NCBI RefSeq assembly: GCF_963422355.1
Contig: NC_085085.1
Coordinates: 3,199,318-3,263,317 of the forward strand
Source of the DNA: Corticium candelabrum
Lineage: Eukaryota; Porifera; Homoscleromorpha; Homosclerophorida; Plakinidae
Direction of reading: 5' to 3'
Length of the DNA: 64,000 nucleotides
How positions within the stretch are numbered: position 1 is the first letter of the stretch; every line of letters begins with the position of its first letter. A model generated the notes under the pieces. The model saw only the letters and a program-made list of their open reading frames with translations, was not told where the DNA came from and ran no database searches. Positions 10,771-20,439 of this stretch are shown one piece after another. The translations under genes were made by a program, and so were the position numbers.

Positions 10771-11149
10771 ACCAGAGCACGCAATCGTGGCTTACCTTTC
10801 CCCTCGTCGACGATTCCCGCCGTTAAGACCTAGGGTAAACTCGCTAAACCGTGGACACCTTTCGAAGCAATTAGAATAGCTCCGATCAGAAGTCTTACGA
10901 CAACCTCATTTAGAAACGCAATTTACCCTTGGCCCTTGGTGATCACGCAGGCTCACTCTCCAGTCTCTAGCTATTCGTTGAGATATTATTATTCAACTAG
11001 AATGTGACGTCCTAAAGAGGTTGATATTAACGCTACTGTCGCTAATGGTGGACAGTGGAGTTTTCGCACTAAGCCAACGAATCGTCGATCTATTACGGTA
11101 AACAGAACTGGATCTCGAAGCTACGCTTGCAACAAGCTTTTCGCGTCTC

Positions 11150-11395
11150 CTAGACGTCTATGCAGTCAGGACAGCTGCAGAATTTGCTAGGTTCTGGCAT
11201 CTCATCAAGCATGGCGCACCCGAAGTGGAACCAATGACTACAGCCGGGATTTTCAATACCTATCCATCCTTCTTTCTCTTTCTTTAGGTCTTGGTAGTAC
11301 GATTGACCGTAACTGCTACAAAAGGAGTCATTCTCATCGCAGCTTGAACCAGCCACTCCCATTGCAAACGTTGTCTTGGACTTCTCTGATAGGAG
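11150..11395 (-). pseudogene. PHD-like zinc finger fragment
   Basis: The frame opens after a TAG near 11440 and reads to a stop at 11150. It ends with GWIGIENPGCSHWFHFGCA, then EMPEPSKF and CPDC. The spacing CX4HX2C followed by a CX2C pair is that of a PHD finger, which usually reads histone H3 tails. Two of the eight zinc ligands look replaced, one by Tyr and one by Ile, so the fold is probably lost. It lies inside the short-LTR gypsy element on the same strand, between the 5' LTR and integrase. It may be part of that element, a captured host exon, or a nested element. Confidence 0.6.
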
Positions 11396-11945
11396 GCGAG
11401 TTTCTTGACGTTGTAGCTTTAATTTTCCTTCTTGCTATTTTCTGTACGTTTTTAACCTTCCGCTTTTCTGTAAATCAATTTGCAGAAAGAATTTCACCTG
11501 CTTGAGATGGCAGCAGTCGTCTGTCTCTTGTGTTCTGTCATAGTGTTAGATCTGAGTCCTGTGCTGCAAAGAGATGTGCAAAAGTGGCATATCTTTCTCT
11601 GCATGTATGTTGCGGTTTAGAGTGCAACTTCCCAGACCCGCCCACTTTTGATTACAAGTTGGTTGATTATAACCGTTGCTCGTAGAGGTGATTAAAGAAA
11701 TCTGCATGGTACTGTAGAGTAAGGCATAGGCTGTGCAACCAACGTACAACAGTGACTTCTTGCGTTGAATATGTAACGCTGCACGATTGTTATGATTTCG
11801 TATTGGCAGGATAGTCGAGGCTACTGTCTAAACATACGGGAAAAAGTAAGAAAACGCGGCGTCAACTGGAAGAGCGTACTGTCCCGAAAAGGTACGACGC
11901 AGTGCTTGCTACTACAAGAAACCGCGTCGCGGTTGATGACCAATT

Positions 11946-12050
11946 CGTTCCGTGGTAAGACGTGAAACACCTTTTTAACCAACATAACCCCCGTATATCA
12001 AGTCTCCCGTATCCTATCTACACCATTCATGTGACACCAACACAACAACA
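11946..12050 (-). repeat. 5' LTR of the short-LTR gypsy element
   Basis: It matches 8885-8997 over its last 75 bp, with weaker similarity before that. The outer edge is exact because AGTGAT follows; the inner edge is approximate. Confidence 0.6.
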
Positions 12051-12890
12051 GTGATCGACTGTTTGTGTCCGATATTGGACATCAGAGAGTTGTAGTGATC
12101 GACATGGATGGGCTGGTTATTGATGTAGTCGGTGGGCCTAGTCGTGGATTTCAAGATGGAGACCTAGTCTGACTACAACTCGACACGTTTCCGTGCACCT
12201 CAAAGATTAGTGTGGTGCGATGATATGTTGTACGGAGCTGATACCGAGAATCATGCTATTCGAAAGGTAGAAACGTTGGTTTGGTTATATCGGTATGACT
12301 GTTGGTGACGTTTGTGTGAAGGTTGATTTTGAAAGGTACGTCGGAAGGTGACAGCGTTAGTTGGGACGGGACAAAGAGGTAGGTGGTGATCTTCAGGGTG
12401 CAAAGATTGGTGTCGAACAAGCCATTGGTTCTCCTTGGGATGTCTGCATTGCTAGTTTACCAAGGCGAGTGGGAATGTACGTACTACAGTAGCGCATCGA
12501 ATGCAAAAACTGCATGTAGGTTAGCAAATCTGTTGACTTACTATGACTTGTCAGTCAAGTAGCATCGAACACAAAAACAGTTTGCCTAGAAATATGAAAA
12601 TAATAAATATACAAATAGGAACATGATATCATGCTTGTCAACTGCCGCACTTGCCCTGCATTTGTCTTTCTGTAAAGTTGTTTGTTGATGTTTGTGTGTG
12701 CGGATGTTCATAGCTGTATGTCGTTTGCACTGTATGCGATTCAAATAAATAAATAAATAAATAAATTAGTGTTGATGCTGCAACATAGAGTTGTTTGTTG
12801 TTTATTCAGGCAGTACAGGAGAATGCAAGAATGGTCTCTTTATTGCGATGGCTGGGCTCATCAAATATGGACATATTTTCTAAGACGCAG

Positions 12891-13397
12891 GTTAGTAAAT
12901 CAGACAAGCAAGTGCAGTGCCATGACTGCAATATTAAAGCGTAAATGTTTAATGTTATCTTAGTAATCTAATTTGCAGAAAATGTTTGATACAAAATCGA
13001 TTTATTGACCGGTAGTTGTAACATATGCTAATGTTTGTTACAACTTACTAAATTTGTGGACTTGTTGAAATTTATTGCAAGTTTTCTACACTTGCTAGTA
13101 CTTTACTACCAATACACAGATCAGAGGAAAATTTTAATTAAATTAACAAAACAGTTTGCTCAACTGAGAGTTTCTTGTAAGCAAAAACAATATGCTATTT
13201 AAGTTAAAGTTTACTATGACAACATGGTGTATGAAGTGCACTTAAACTCTCACTTATCCGGACTCCTTTCATCTAGGCATCTCCGTTTACTTGACACCTC
13301 ATCAGGTCATGTGTTTGTAGTGTGGACCACGTGACATAAAGAGAGTCTTTCCAGCAAACGTCGATTACTTGTTTTTGTCCCAAAATTTAGTTTTATG

Positions 13398-13447
<50 letters not shown>

Positions 13448-14007
13448 GACTTTTTCTAGTGACATAGAGTGAACATGTAATGTATCTATGACGGTCCACA
13501 GTGTGTGCTTTCAAATTAGGATCGAGACCTAGAGGCAAGGTTACAATAAATAACATTTACTTTGAGAATTGTTCAATGTATATAACTGTTGCAAGAACCT
13601 GAAAATTCCGAGTCAAGGCCAGTGCCTGGTCTCAAGCTGCCCGAATAAGGGAGTACCCTTGTCATATCGGTTCCACTATGTAACCGCATTGTGTAGGCAT
13701 TTAGTGGTATTGATTTGTTATTTAGTGAATTTTTAGTTCTGAAGAGTCACACTTGGCATGTGGTTCACTTTTTTTACATCATCACTACAATGAAATTAAT
13801 TGCATTCAATGATGGATTGTCTATGGTCAATTAGGAAATGTGATACTCATTAGCATTTGCATTTACAGTGACATTTTGTTTAGCAATGAATAGGTTCTTG
13901 CTGTTGACAGCACATGCATTTTCATATTTATCATTATTATCACATACATATATCATCATTGTCACAAACAGCTTGTTACACAAATCTTGTATTGTTGCAC
14001 TGTTTAG
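12891..14007 (+). other. Intron 3 of copy A
   Basis: Noncoding; it aligns along most of its length with 38012-39893 of copy C, but lacks the LINE tail found there. It contains an (AT)n tract at 13398-13445. The pre-exon block around GTTTGTAGTGTGGACCA (13311-13327) is shared by copies A and C; copy D has a close variant. Confidence 0.75.
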
Positions 14008-14286
14008 CTCGTATTTGGCTGGCACATGAGTTCGGTTTGTGGGCAGTAGAGCTGAAGAGAATCGCAACAAATATCCTCATAAAGCTGCATTTGCTCAGCC
14101 GTTGTGTCTTACAGTGGCTTGTCAGGATGGCCGTTGTTGTTTGTATGTGGCTGACAATGAGAGCAGTAGCATCAGGTCTCTGAGTCTTTAGGATGGAGCA
14201 ACAAAAGCTGTTGTGGGTGGAGCATTGGATCCCATGGTAATGTAGCTAGCATCTACGATTTTGTTGTCACACAGACTCATGCACAT

Positions 14287-14336
<50 letters not shown>

Positions 14337-14385
14337 AGACATTCACACATACACATGCACACACACACACACACATCACATCACA

Positions 14386-14437
<52 letters not shown>

Positions 14438-14471
14438 GCGCGTGCGCACACACACACACACACACACACAA
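14287..14471. repeat. (CA)n microsatellite with short interruptions
   Basis: Nearly pure CA with ATACACAGAC, CATCACATCACACCA and GCGCGCGTGCG interruptions, inside intron 4 of copy A. Copy C has a CA tract at the same place (40175-40362). Confidence 0.95.
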
Positions 14472-15218
14472 GTATGCATGCACCCATTCACTAACAAATC
14501 TTATGGTTTTGTGTAGAATTTGTTTGCTTTTGGTGATTTTGATGGCAAAGGTGTAGATGCCACGTTGCAGCATCCTTTTGGAGTCTCATATAACAGCAAA
14601 GACAATCATCTATATGTCGCCGACTCCTATAATCACAAAGTTGCTCACATTTCTCTCTCTCTATTTTGTAAACTAATTCTTGACATTTTAGATTAAACTT
14701 GTTAGTCCTTTGACTCGTGAATGTGTCACCGTGTGTGGAAATGGATCAGCAGGTGCAGCTGTTGGCTCATATGGTAGTGCACAGTTTTCTGAACGGGGAG
14801 GTTTATGTGTGTCACGCAACAGCTGCAAGCTGTATGTGGCTGACACCAACAATCATTGTATTAAGATTGTAGACCTAGAATCGAAATTGTGTCTCAGGTT
14901 TGTCATATGTATTGTGTGGTATTAGACGTTGTACTAACTGGCTGTTTGATGTCAGTTGGTTGTTAGAGAAGCTGCTGTTGTAGAGTCTGAAGTTAAGCAA
15001 GTCAAGGAGAGACGTGTGGCTCCTAGAGGAACTGCTGTCACTCAACTGCCTCCATTGTGTATGAGAGATGGGATTACAAGGAACATTCGGTTGCACGTTG
15101 AGCTTCCTGCAGGCTATCATTTCACTGACGGAGCTACGAGTTGTTGGAAAATTGTTATTCCAGAAGGTAATGTTTGGAAATGTATTGAGAGTATCGGTAG
15201 TGTTGCACGTACTTACTT

Positions 15219-15221
<3 letters not shown>

Positions 15222-15290
<69 letters not shown>
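15222..15290. repeat. (TG)n tract at the 5' edge of SINE 1
   Basis: Pure TG. It sits 55 bp after the exon 7 donor, the same place as the TG tracts of copies B and C. Confidence 0.97.
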
Positions 15291-15293
<3 letters not shown>

Positions 15294-15685
15294 TCGTGTC
15301 TACAGCTCAGTTGGTTGCAGAGTTGCATTTGGAGGATGGAAACATCCAGGACGTTGAGATTGTAGGTTCGCAGACAAGTACAGACGTCATTTCCTTGGGC
15401 AATAAATTCACACACAGTTGCTTCTCTCGACTCAGGAGTATCAATGAGTACCTGGTCTTTGACAGGGGTGGACTAGACCGGTAGCTTGGCAGAACACCAC
15501 ACAGTTTATATGGGTCGTGTGGACTTGAGGTCCAGTCCCGCGGCTGTGCCAATGTCAGCACTCGTTGATGCTCTGGCCACGCATCAAGGGGTTCGTCAGC
15601 ATGGCCTAAAACTCTACGTAGCACTGGGGTCGCTACCTAGCAATAGGCTATCTTTGGAACTTTCCAATGGGCATATCCATTGCCC

Positions 15686-15687
<2 letters not shown>
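15291..15687 (+). mobile_element. tRNA-derived SINE, copy 1
   Basis: The head has a pol III A-box-like CAGCTCAGTTGG (15303-15314) and a B-box-like GGTTCGCAGAC (15365-15375), about 50 bp apart as in tRNA genes. A body of about 290 bp follows, with CATTTCCTTGGGCAA, CTCAGGAGTATCAATGAGTA and GAGGTCCAGTCCCG. It matches SINE copies at 15748 and 41190. It ends in the next (TG)n tract, which may be its tail. Intact boxes suggest it could once be transcribed by RNA polymerase III. Confidence 0.75.

Positions 15688-15747
<60 letters not shown>
15688..15747. repeat. (TG)n tract between SINE 1 and SINE 2
   Basis: Pure TG, about 60 bp, directly joining the tail of one SINE to the head of the next. Confidence 0.97.
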
Positions 15748-15748
<1 letters not shown>

Positions 15749-16735
15749 TGTTTGTAGCTTAATTGGTTAGAGAACAAATTATAGAGATGTAGAAACATCC
15801 AGGACCTTTGGGTCATGAGTTTAAGTATAGGATGGGCAGAGGCGTAATTTCCTTAGCAAGAAACTTACACACAATTGCCTCTTTTGACTCAGAAGTATGT
15901 ATGAGTACCTGGTCATTGACTGAGGGTGGACATGACCGCTGGCTTGGCAGAACATCACGCAGCACGGGTACATGTGGTCTTGAGGTGCAGTCCTGAGTGT
16001 GCGCTAAAGTCAGTGCCCTTGGATGTTCTGGCCATTCACCTAGGGATGCATCAGCACGGCCTCAAACTCTGACTAGCGCCAGGGACGACCTAGAAATAGG
16101 CTGGGGTTCTTTGTTTGTAGCCTCGAAGTTCCAGAGCGTCTCCCAAAAGAAATGGGAGACGGTCTGGATCAACTTCTGATCAAACCGAGTTTGGAAGTAG
16201 GCGTAGTTACTTAAGAGAAATGGAAGGGTTGTAACAGTCAAAAACACCTCTTTAGATACTAACGCTATGCCACCTGATGTGACAATAGGAGATCGATTAC
16301 TACATTTAGAGGTGTGTTCAAACAAGGTGGGTGGTAATCAACTGCGATGGCGGCTAATCTGCAGCGGTCTGCTGTTTGAGATGCATTGAATCAATTTCGA
16401 GAGCCTTGGCATTGTTTCAAAGGCACGGTCCAGTGCAGTTTTACATCACGAAAGATGCATACGTTCATGCAATCAATTACGAGCTGTCTTTACACACGAT
16501 TATTGTCGAACGCCTTTCCCATAAGCTGTACATGTCATTACAGAACTCTCGACGTTCATTGGCCGCCAGTTTAGTGGCGGCAGCTTGCTGATTGGCTGAC
16601 TTGAATCACTTTCGAACTCGGTTTGATCAGAAGTTGATCCAGACCGTCTCCCGTTTCTTTTGGGAGACGGTCTGGAACTTCGAGGCTTCTATGTTTGGTA
16701 CTGTCCTGTAGGGCACATCTATTAGTCATGTGTCC

Positions 16736-16740
<5 letters not shown>
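15748..16740 (+). mobile_element. tRNA-derived SINE, copy 2, interrupted by a MITE
   Basis: The A box TAGCTTAATTGG (15755-15766) fits the TRGYNNANNNGG consensus exactly; the B box is degenerate (GAGTTTAAGTA near 15817). The body matches copies 1 and 3. At 16117 it is broken by a 571-bp MITE and resumes at 16689 with CTATGTTTGGTACTGTCC, matching the unbroken tail of SINE 3 at 41571-41590. Confidence 0.78.
16118..16688. mobile_element. Mutator-type MITE with 81-bp inverted repeats
   Basis: Terminal arms 16118-16198 and 16608-16688 are inverted copies over about 81 bp with few mismatches, starting AGCCTCGAAGTTCCAGA. Each arm holds its own small hairpin around CGTCTCCC...GGGAGACGG. The 9-bp flanks are CTTTGTTTG and CTATGTTTG (one mismatch). 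SINE 3 at 41555-41590 is the empty site. Long arms with a 9-bp duplication point to the Mutator superfamily. No transposase is encoded. Confidence 0.85.
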
Positions 16741-16796
<56 letters not shown>

Positions 16797-16876
16797 TGTG
16801 TGTCTGTGTGTCTGTGTGTGGGTCTGTGTCTGTGTCTGTGTCTGTGTCTGTGTCTGTGTCTGTGTCTGTGTGTGTC
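16741..16876. repeat. (TG)n passing into (TGTGTC)n
   Basis: Pure TG to about 16795, then TGTGTC units. It lies at the tail side of SINE 2. Confidence 0.95.
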
Positions 16877-17024
16877 CTTGAATGCGAGCACTTGCTTATC
16901 TCAGTCATATTTCATGTAGACTCTAGTTTTTGATACAAACAATCCAATTACTAAATAATTGCTTACATTATTTATCCACATTCAACTATTAATATTAATT
17001 ACAACTACATAAAACTTCAGTTAA

Positions 17025-17581
17025 AGGAGAACTCTCACCAAATACTAAAACTTGTTGAAAGATACAAGGCCTGGTATCTTCCTGCAGGAAACCTAAGGTC
17101 CAGACAGCCACAGAAGCAGAGAATCGGCTGTTTAGATGATTCCCCGTATGTACACAAAGTCTACTCTCTCGAAGTAACTACTTTAGATTTAACCATACCA
17201 AGTGCTCCTAACTCACCCAAAATTCAGCGAGACATGATCTATGAACTAATCTAAGAAGGGTCTCCTTCTGAGGTTGTATTGCCACAGTCGATACTTCCGT
17301 GATAACATTGGAGTCCCAGTGTGCTTTAGTCAACAAATCACAACCTGACACCATATGTCTCAATCCGTACCTTGAAATGTGCACAGGTATTGGTCTTCCT
17401 TGCTAACCAACAATCAGAGTTACGCTTATGCTACATACGGGTACTAAACACGCTTACGCAGGTAATTTCAATGCTTTATTTCTTTGTTACGGTAAACTTC
17501 TGCAGTAAACTGTTGCAAAGGGTTGAGTCATTAAGTGACAGCTTTCATCTGAGAGATAGTTGATTTTGGTGAGAGTGCCCT
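17025..17581. mobile_element. TTAA-flanked MITE, 557 bp
   Basis: Left end AGGAGAACTCTCACCAAA and right end (inverted) AGGGCACTCTCACCAAA form an imperfect inverted repeat of about 17 bp, flanked by TTAA at 17021-17024 and 17582-17585. The paralogous introns of copies B (25200) and C (41925) lack it. A TTAA target is used by piggyBac and Kolobok elements; the AGG termini do not settle which. The 63-codon open stretch inside (17372-17563) is unremarkable. Confidence 0.7.
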
Positions 17582-18185
17582 TTAAGTAAGTTAGCGGCAT
17601 TGTCAAGTGTTTTCCTGACTATACATGCAAAAGGTAAGTTAAGGTCACATGTATTGGGTTTTCAAACCTTGAGACAACTTAGTATATAATGAATTTTGGT
17701 ATTGTTGCAATCACTACGTATAATATTTGTTTTAAACCATTTGTAATGAATGTTTATTCTATAAACACACCAATTATGAATTACTTGTATTGGTCTTGTT
17801 TGATTTTCAATGACATTTCTTGTCTTATGCATTCATTCATGATTTTACTTTGTTATTACTAGGATGCCCCATCAAAGTGTTGGGTGACAAATCATGTTCA
17901 ATAAGTTCTATCCAAGATGTTTGTATTTCTCTTTCTTGCACTTCAGCAGTCCATCTAACTGAATCATCATTTAAGGTAAAATCTATTTTAGAATTAGCTA
18001 ATTAGCTTAATTATTTCATCATGTGTCTATGTAAGGTTGAAGCTGTGGTATATTTCTGTGAGGAGTCAGGGCTCTGTCGTGTACAGGGTGCAAAGTTTCA
18101 GGTTCCAGTCAATGTTTTGGAAAGCAGTGAGATATCAGCAGGTTTGCATGATGATTATATGATGACTATTGAATGTAAAGTGTAA

Positions 18186-20115
18186 CAATGAGCTTTTAGA
18201 ATAGCCTAGAAATTTATTCATTAAATAATCATGAAATATTCGATTGCATGCCCATGTTAATTTTTTTGCCAAATAGTGCTGCCTTCTTTGTATTATGTTA
18301 TTGTATTTGTATCTGTTACAATGCTTCTTGGTTTACCACTTTTTCATAAATCATATGCTACCATATTGCTTCTGCGCATGTCAAAGTCCCGTTTGTGTCA
18401 ATTATTGAGTGCATCATTGTAAGTACACATTATTGTTTCTACAGGAACTACAGTACTTTGTATGTTGTCCATAACGCGATTTTTATTTCTGGTTTAGACA
18501 ATGACCTATAGCTACTCCCAAACCAAATATTTTTGTTTTTCTGAAATGGCGACAAAGGGCAGCCTTGTCCGTAAATAACGCACTTGGCAGATGGACTGTC
18601 CTAAACCATATGTTTCCAACAACACATTATCTTTGATGTAACTTTTGTTTCACAATTTGTTTTTCGACATCCATGGTTTTGTGGTAGGAAGGTTTGGTTG
18701 ATACGAGAATTTGAAATATTGTTAACATTACAAAATTGGTATTTTACTGCACCTCTTATTGTCTTGCAGGGGTTAGGTGTAAGCTGTTAGCACAACGGTA
18801 AATTTGTTTTAGAGCGTGTACCAGTGAAGTGGTAGTTGCATCCTCAAATGTAAAGTCTAAGGAAAGTAATTTGAATATTAGGATAGTGGGCTCATTGTCG
18901 AGGCTCTACGGCACCTTGGTAAAACATTTGGTGCTACTAATAGTATTCATACACTTTATGAATGCTGTAAGTATCAGCAAATGGTTAGTAGAACTGGCCT
19001 GCCTCATGGCAATTTGCCAGTATCTTTGATTTTAACCTTCAGCAAGCGTGCACTGTAGTATATCTGTTTATTAGTCTGTGTGGTTGTGTCTACAGATTTG
19101 TGTTTCATTGTGCTGTTTTGTTCTGCGTGTGCATCGCTACCAAGCTTTCAATTTATGACATGGAATCAAATCACACGAGGCGTTGTTAGATTAGCATTAT
19201 TTGTAGCGACATAGTTTGTCTTTGTTCGAGAGATGAATTATGTGCATCAGTCTGATTCAAATAAAGATAGGTTACTCAGAGACAAAGGCAGGATATTTGC
19301 CAACTAAGACGGTTGATATGAATTTTATATAATGACAATAGGTTCACTATTTGCATGCTCTCGATAAGGGCAGCAGTCAATGTACCAATTAAAGTTAGTT
19401 TTTGCAAGGACAGATTGGGAGTGTTGCCATGGTCTACATCCAAAATCTCTCGATTTTTTTCTCTGATTTGGTTTGCAAAGCATAGAACACATGCAGGTAT
19501 TTATCTGTACATTACATTGAACATTTCTGTATGAAATTTGAACGCTACTTCTGATAACACAAACTATAACTGCCAGTTTAGGTTGAACGATTGGTGCCAA
19601 CAATTTTTCGTATGCTGTAGTATCTTTCTAGTTCTATGGCTCTGTCATCAGCTATCTAATCCATTTTCTTTCAGCAACATGTTTTGTTTTGTTTGCGCAT
19701 TGATTACAAGTTATTGATGTTCTTTCCGGTAGTTGAGAGAATTTGAATATAATCGCAGAAGTAATTACGAGTTTGACACATAGTGACACAGCTAATAGTT
19801 TGCAGACACACGTAATAGTTTGCAGGATTAATTGCAATGATTTTGTTCGTGTGGTAGATAACCCTCAAGCGTAAAGTCTCTAGCAAAACATAATATAAAT
19901 ATGAGGTTGTAGTGTACTGCTGATCGAGGTGCGAAATTACCGTCTATGTGTTGCGCTCACCTCGTGCACGTCCCGCGTCCGAGCTGATCAGGCGGCCGGG
20001 ACGTGCACGAGTTGTGTCGTTGACACATAGATAGTAGCTACATCTCCCAGGTACCTGGCCTGCCACATGGCGATACGCCGGTATCTTTCTTTTCCTCACA
20101 CACAAAATGCGTTTC
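18186..20115 (+). repeat. Repeated 3' flank of copy A
   Basis: Noncoding sequence shared with other units. 18440-19060 matches 42780-43400, and 19305-19880 matches 23020-23670, 45378-45840 and parts of 46260-46650 and 49480-49740. It holds a forward copy of the 35-bp motif at 18994-19028 and the GC-rich element at 19862-20115. No stable reading frame is conserved between copies. Confidence 0.8.
19862..20115 (+). repeat. GC-rich 3' element, copy 1
   Basis: AT-rich left edge (CCTCAAGCGTAAAGTCTC ... ATATGAGGTT), then about 140 bp of GC-rich sequence, then the conserved right edge CCTGGCCTGCCACATGGCG. The core can fold: CTCGTGCACGTCCC and GGGACGTGCACGAG are a perfect 14-bp inverted pair near 19970-20010. 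Three other copies (23640-23890, 46620-46830, 49700-49920) keep the edges but not the core. Confidence 0.7.
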
Positions 20116-20439
20116 GAGTAAGGGGCCATTTGTGCTCGTTGACTGCGGACTACGACGCCACACAATGTGATGTCCTACCACATGTTTTCGTCTTTATGTT
20201 ATTACTTGTTAAGTAAAATGTGTGGCTCCTAGAGGAACCAAATGTTTCTTGCAATCTCCTAAGCTAAACACAGAGGACGTAGTTGGGCTGCGGCTGCGGC
20301 TGCGGCTGCGACAGCACTTCCTTGTTGAGCTTCCTGCAAAATGTCATTTCACCGAGGAAGCTACAACTACCTAGATCGATAAACCGTATTACTTTTTTTC
20401 AATGACCTCAGAACATAGGTTACTAGATATTCGAGCATG

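Larger units (their letters stand above)
8885..12050 (-). mobile_element. Ty3/gypsy element with ~110-bp LTRs inserted in copy A exon 1
   Basis: The insertion is flanked by AGTGAT at 8879-8884 and 12050-12055, a target duplication; copies C and D have the uninterrupted exon (GGTGATCGACTC). Two related ~110-bp ends lie inside: 8885-8997 and about 11946-12050, ending ACACAACA and ACAACAACA. On the minus strand a polypurine tract GAGGAGGGGAGAAAA (9012-8998) immediately precedes the 3' LTR. A TGG-start sequence near 11945 could be the primer site. Coding remains are integrase only; gag, protease and RT are gone or unrecognisable. A pogo-type MITE sits in the integrase and a PHD-like finger in the 5' half. 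Confidence 0.8.
8728..12890 (+). pseudogene. NHLRC2: NHLRC2-like copy A, exons 1-3 (split by a retrotransposon)
   Basis: Exon 1 starts in mid-frame at 8728 (NMLTFVGA...SLAKDESLASLL...FPGKVC), is cut at 8879-8884, and resumes at about 12050 (DRLFVSD, then MDGLVIDVVGG) to 12266. Exon 2 is about 12322-12473 and exon 3 is 12810-12890 (CKNGLFIAMAG). The order matches the NHL beta-propeller of NHLRC2: PGKV/DRL/SD blade, the ADTENH blade, the SSPWDV stretch, then AMAG.HQIW. Lesions are the 3.2-kb gypsy insertion, a 10-bp insertion near 12165, several indels in exon 2, and a frameshift and 18-bp loss in exon 3. The human protein has a thioredoxin-like domain before this region; none is found here. 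Confidence 0.85.
14008..18185 (+). pseudogene. NHLRC2: NHLRC2-like copy A, exons 4-9
   Basis: Exons by homology and GT-AG sites: 14008-14236, 14517-14639 ([25 protein letters not shown]), 14692-14897 (CGNGSAGAAVGSYGSAQFSE, YVADTNNHCIKIVDLE), 14956-15166, 17863-17975 and 18036-18185, ending in TAA. Exons 4-6 are NHL blades. Exons 7-9 are the C-terminal beta-stranded domain (SCWKIVIPEG, VYFCEESGLCRVQGAKFQ). Exon 4 has a TGA and a TAG, so the whole gene is dead. Exons 5-9 are free of stops with intact splice sites, so loss of function may have started upstream. Confidence 0.88.

Noticed and set aside
13831..14183. ORFs of 79 and 89 residues on both strands
   Set aside because: They cover the end of intron 3 and exon 4 of copy A in the wrong frame or strand.
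15301..15375. Functional tRNA gene
   Set aside because: A and B boxes are present, but the cloverleaf is not closed and the sequence continues into a SINE body found three times.
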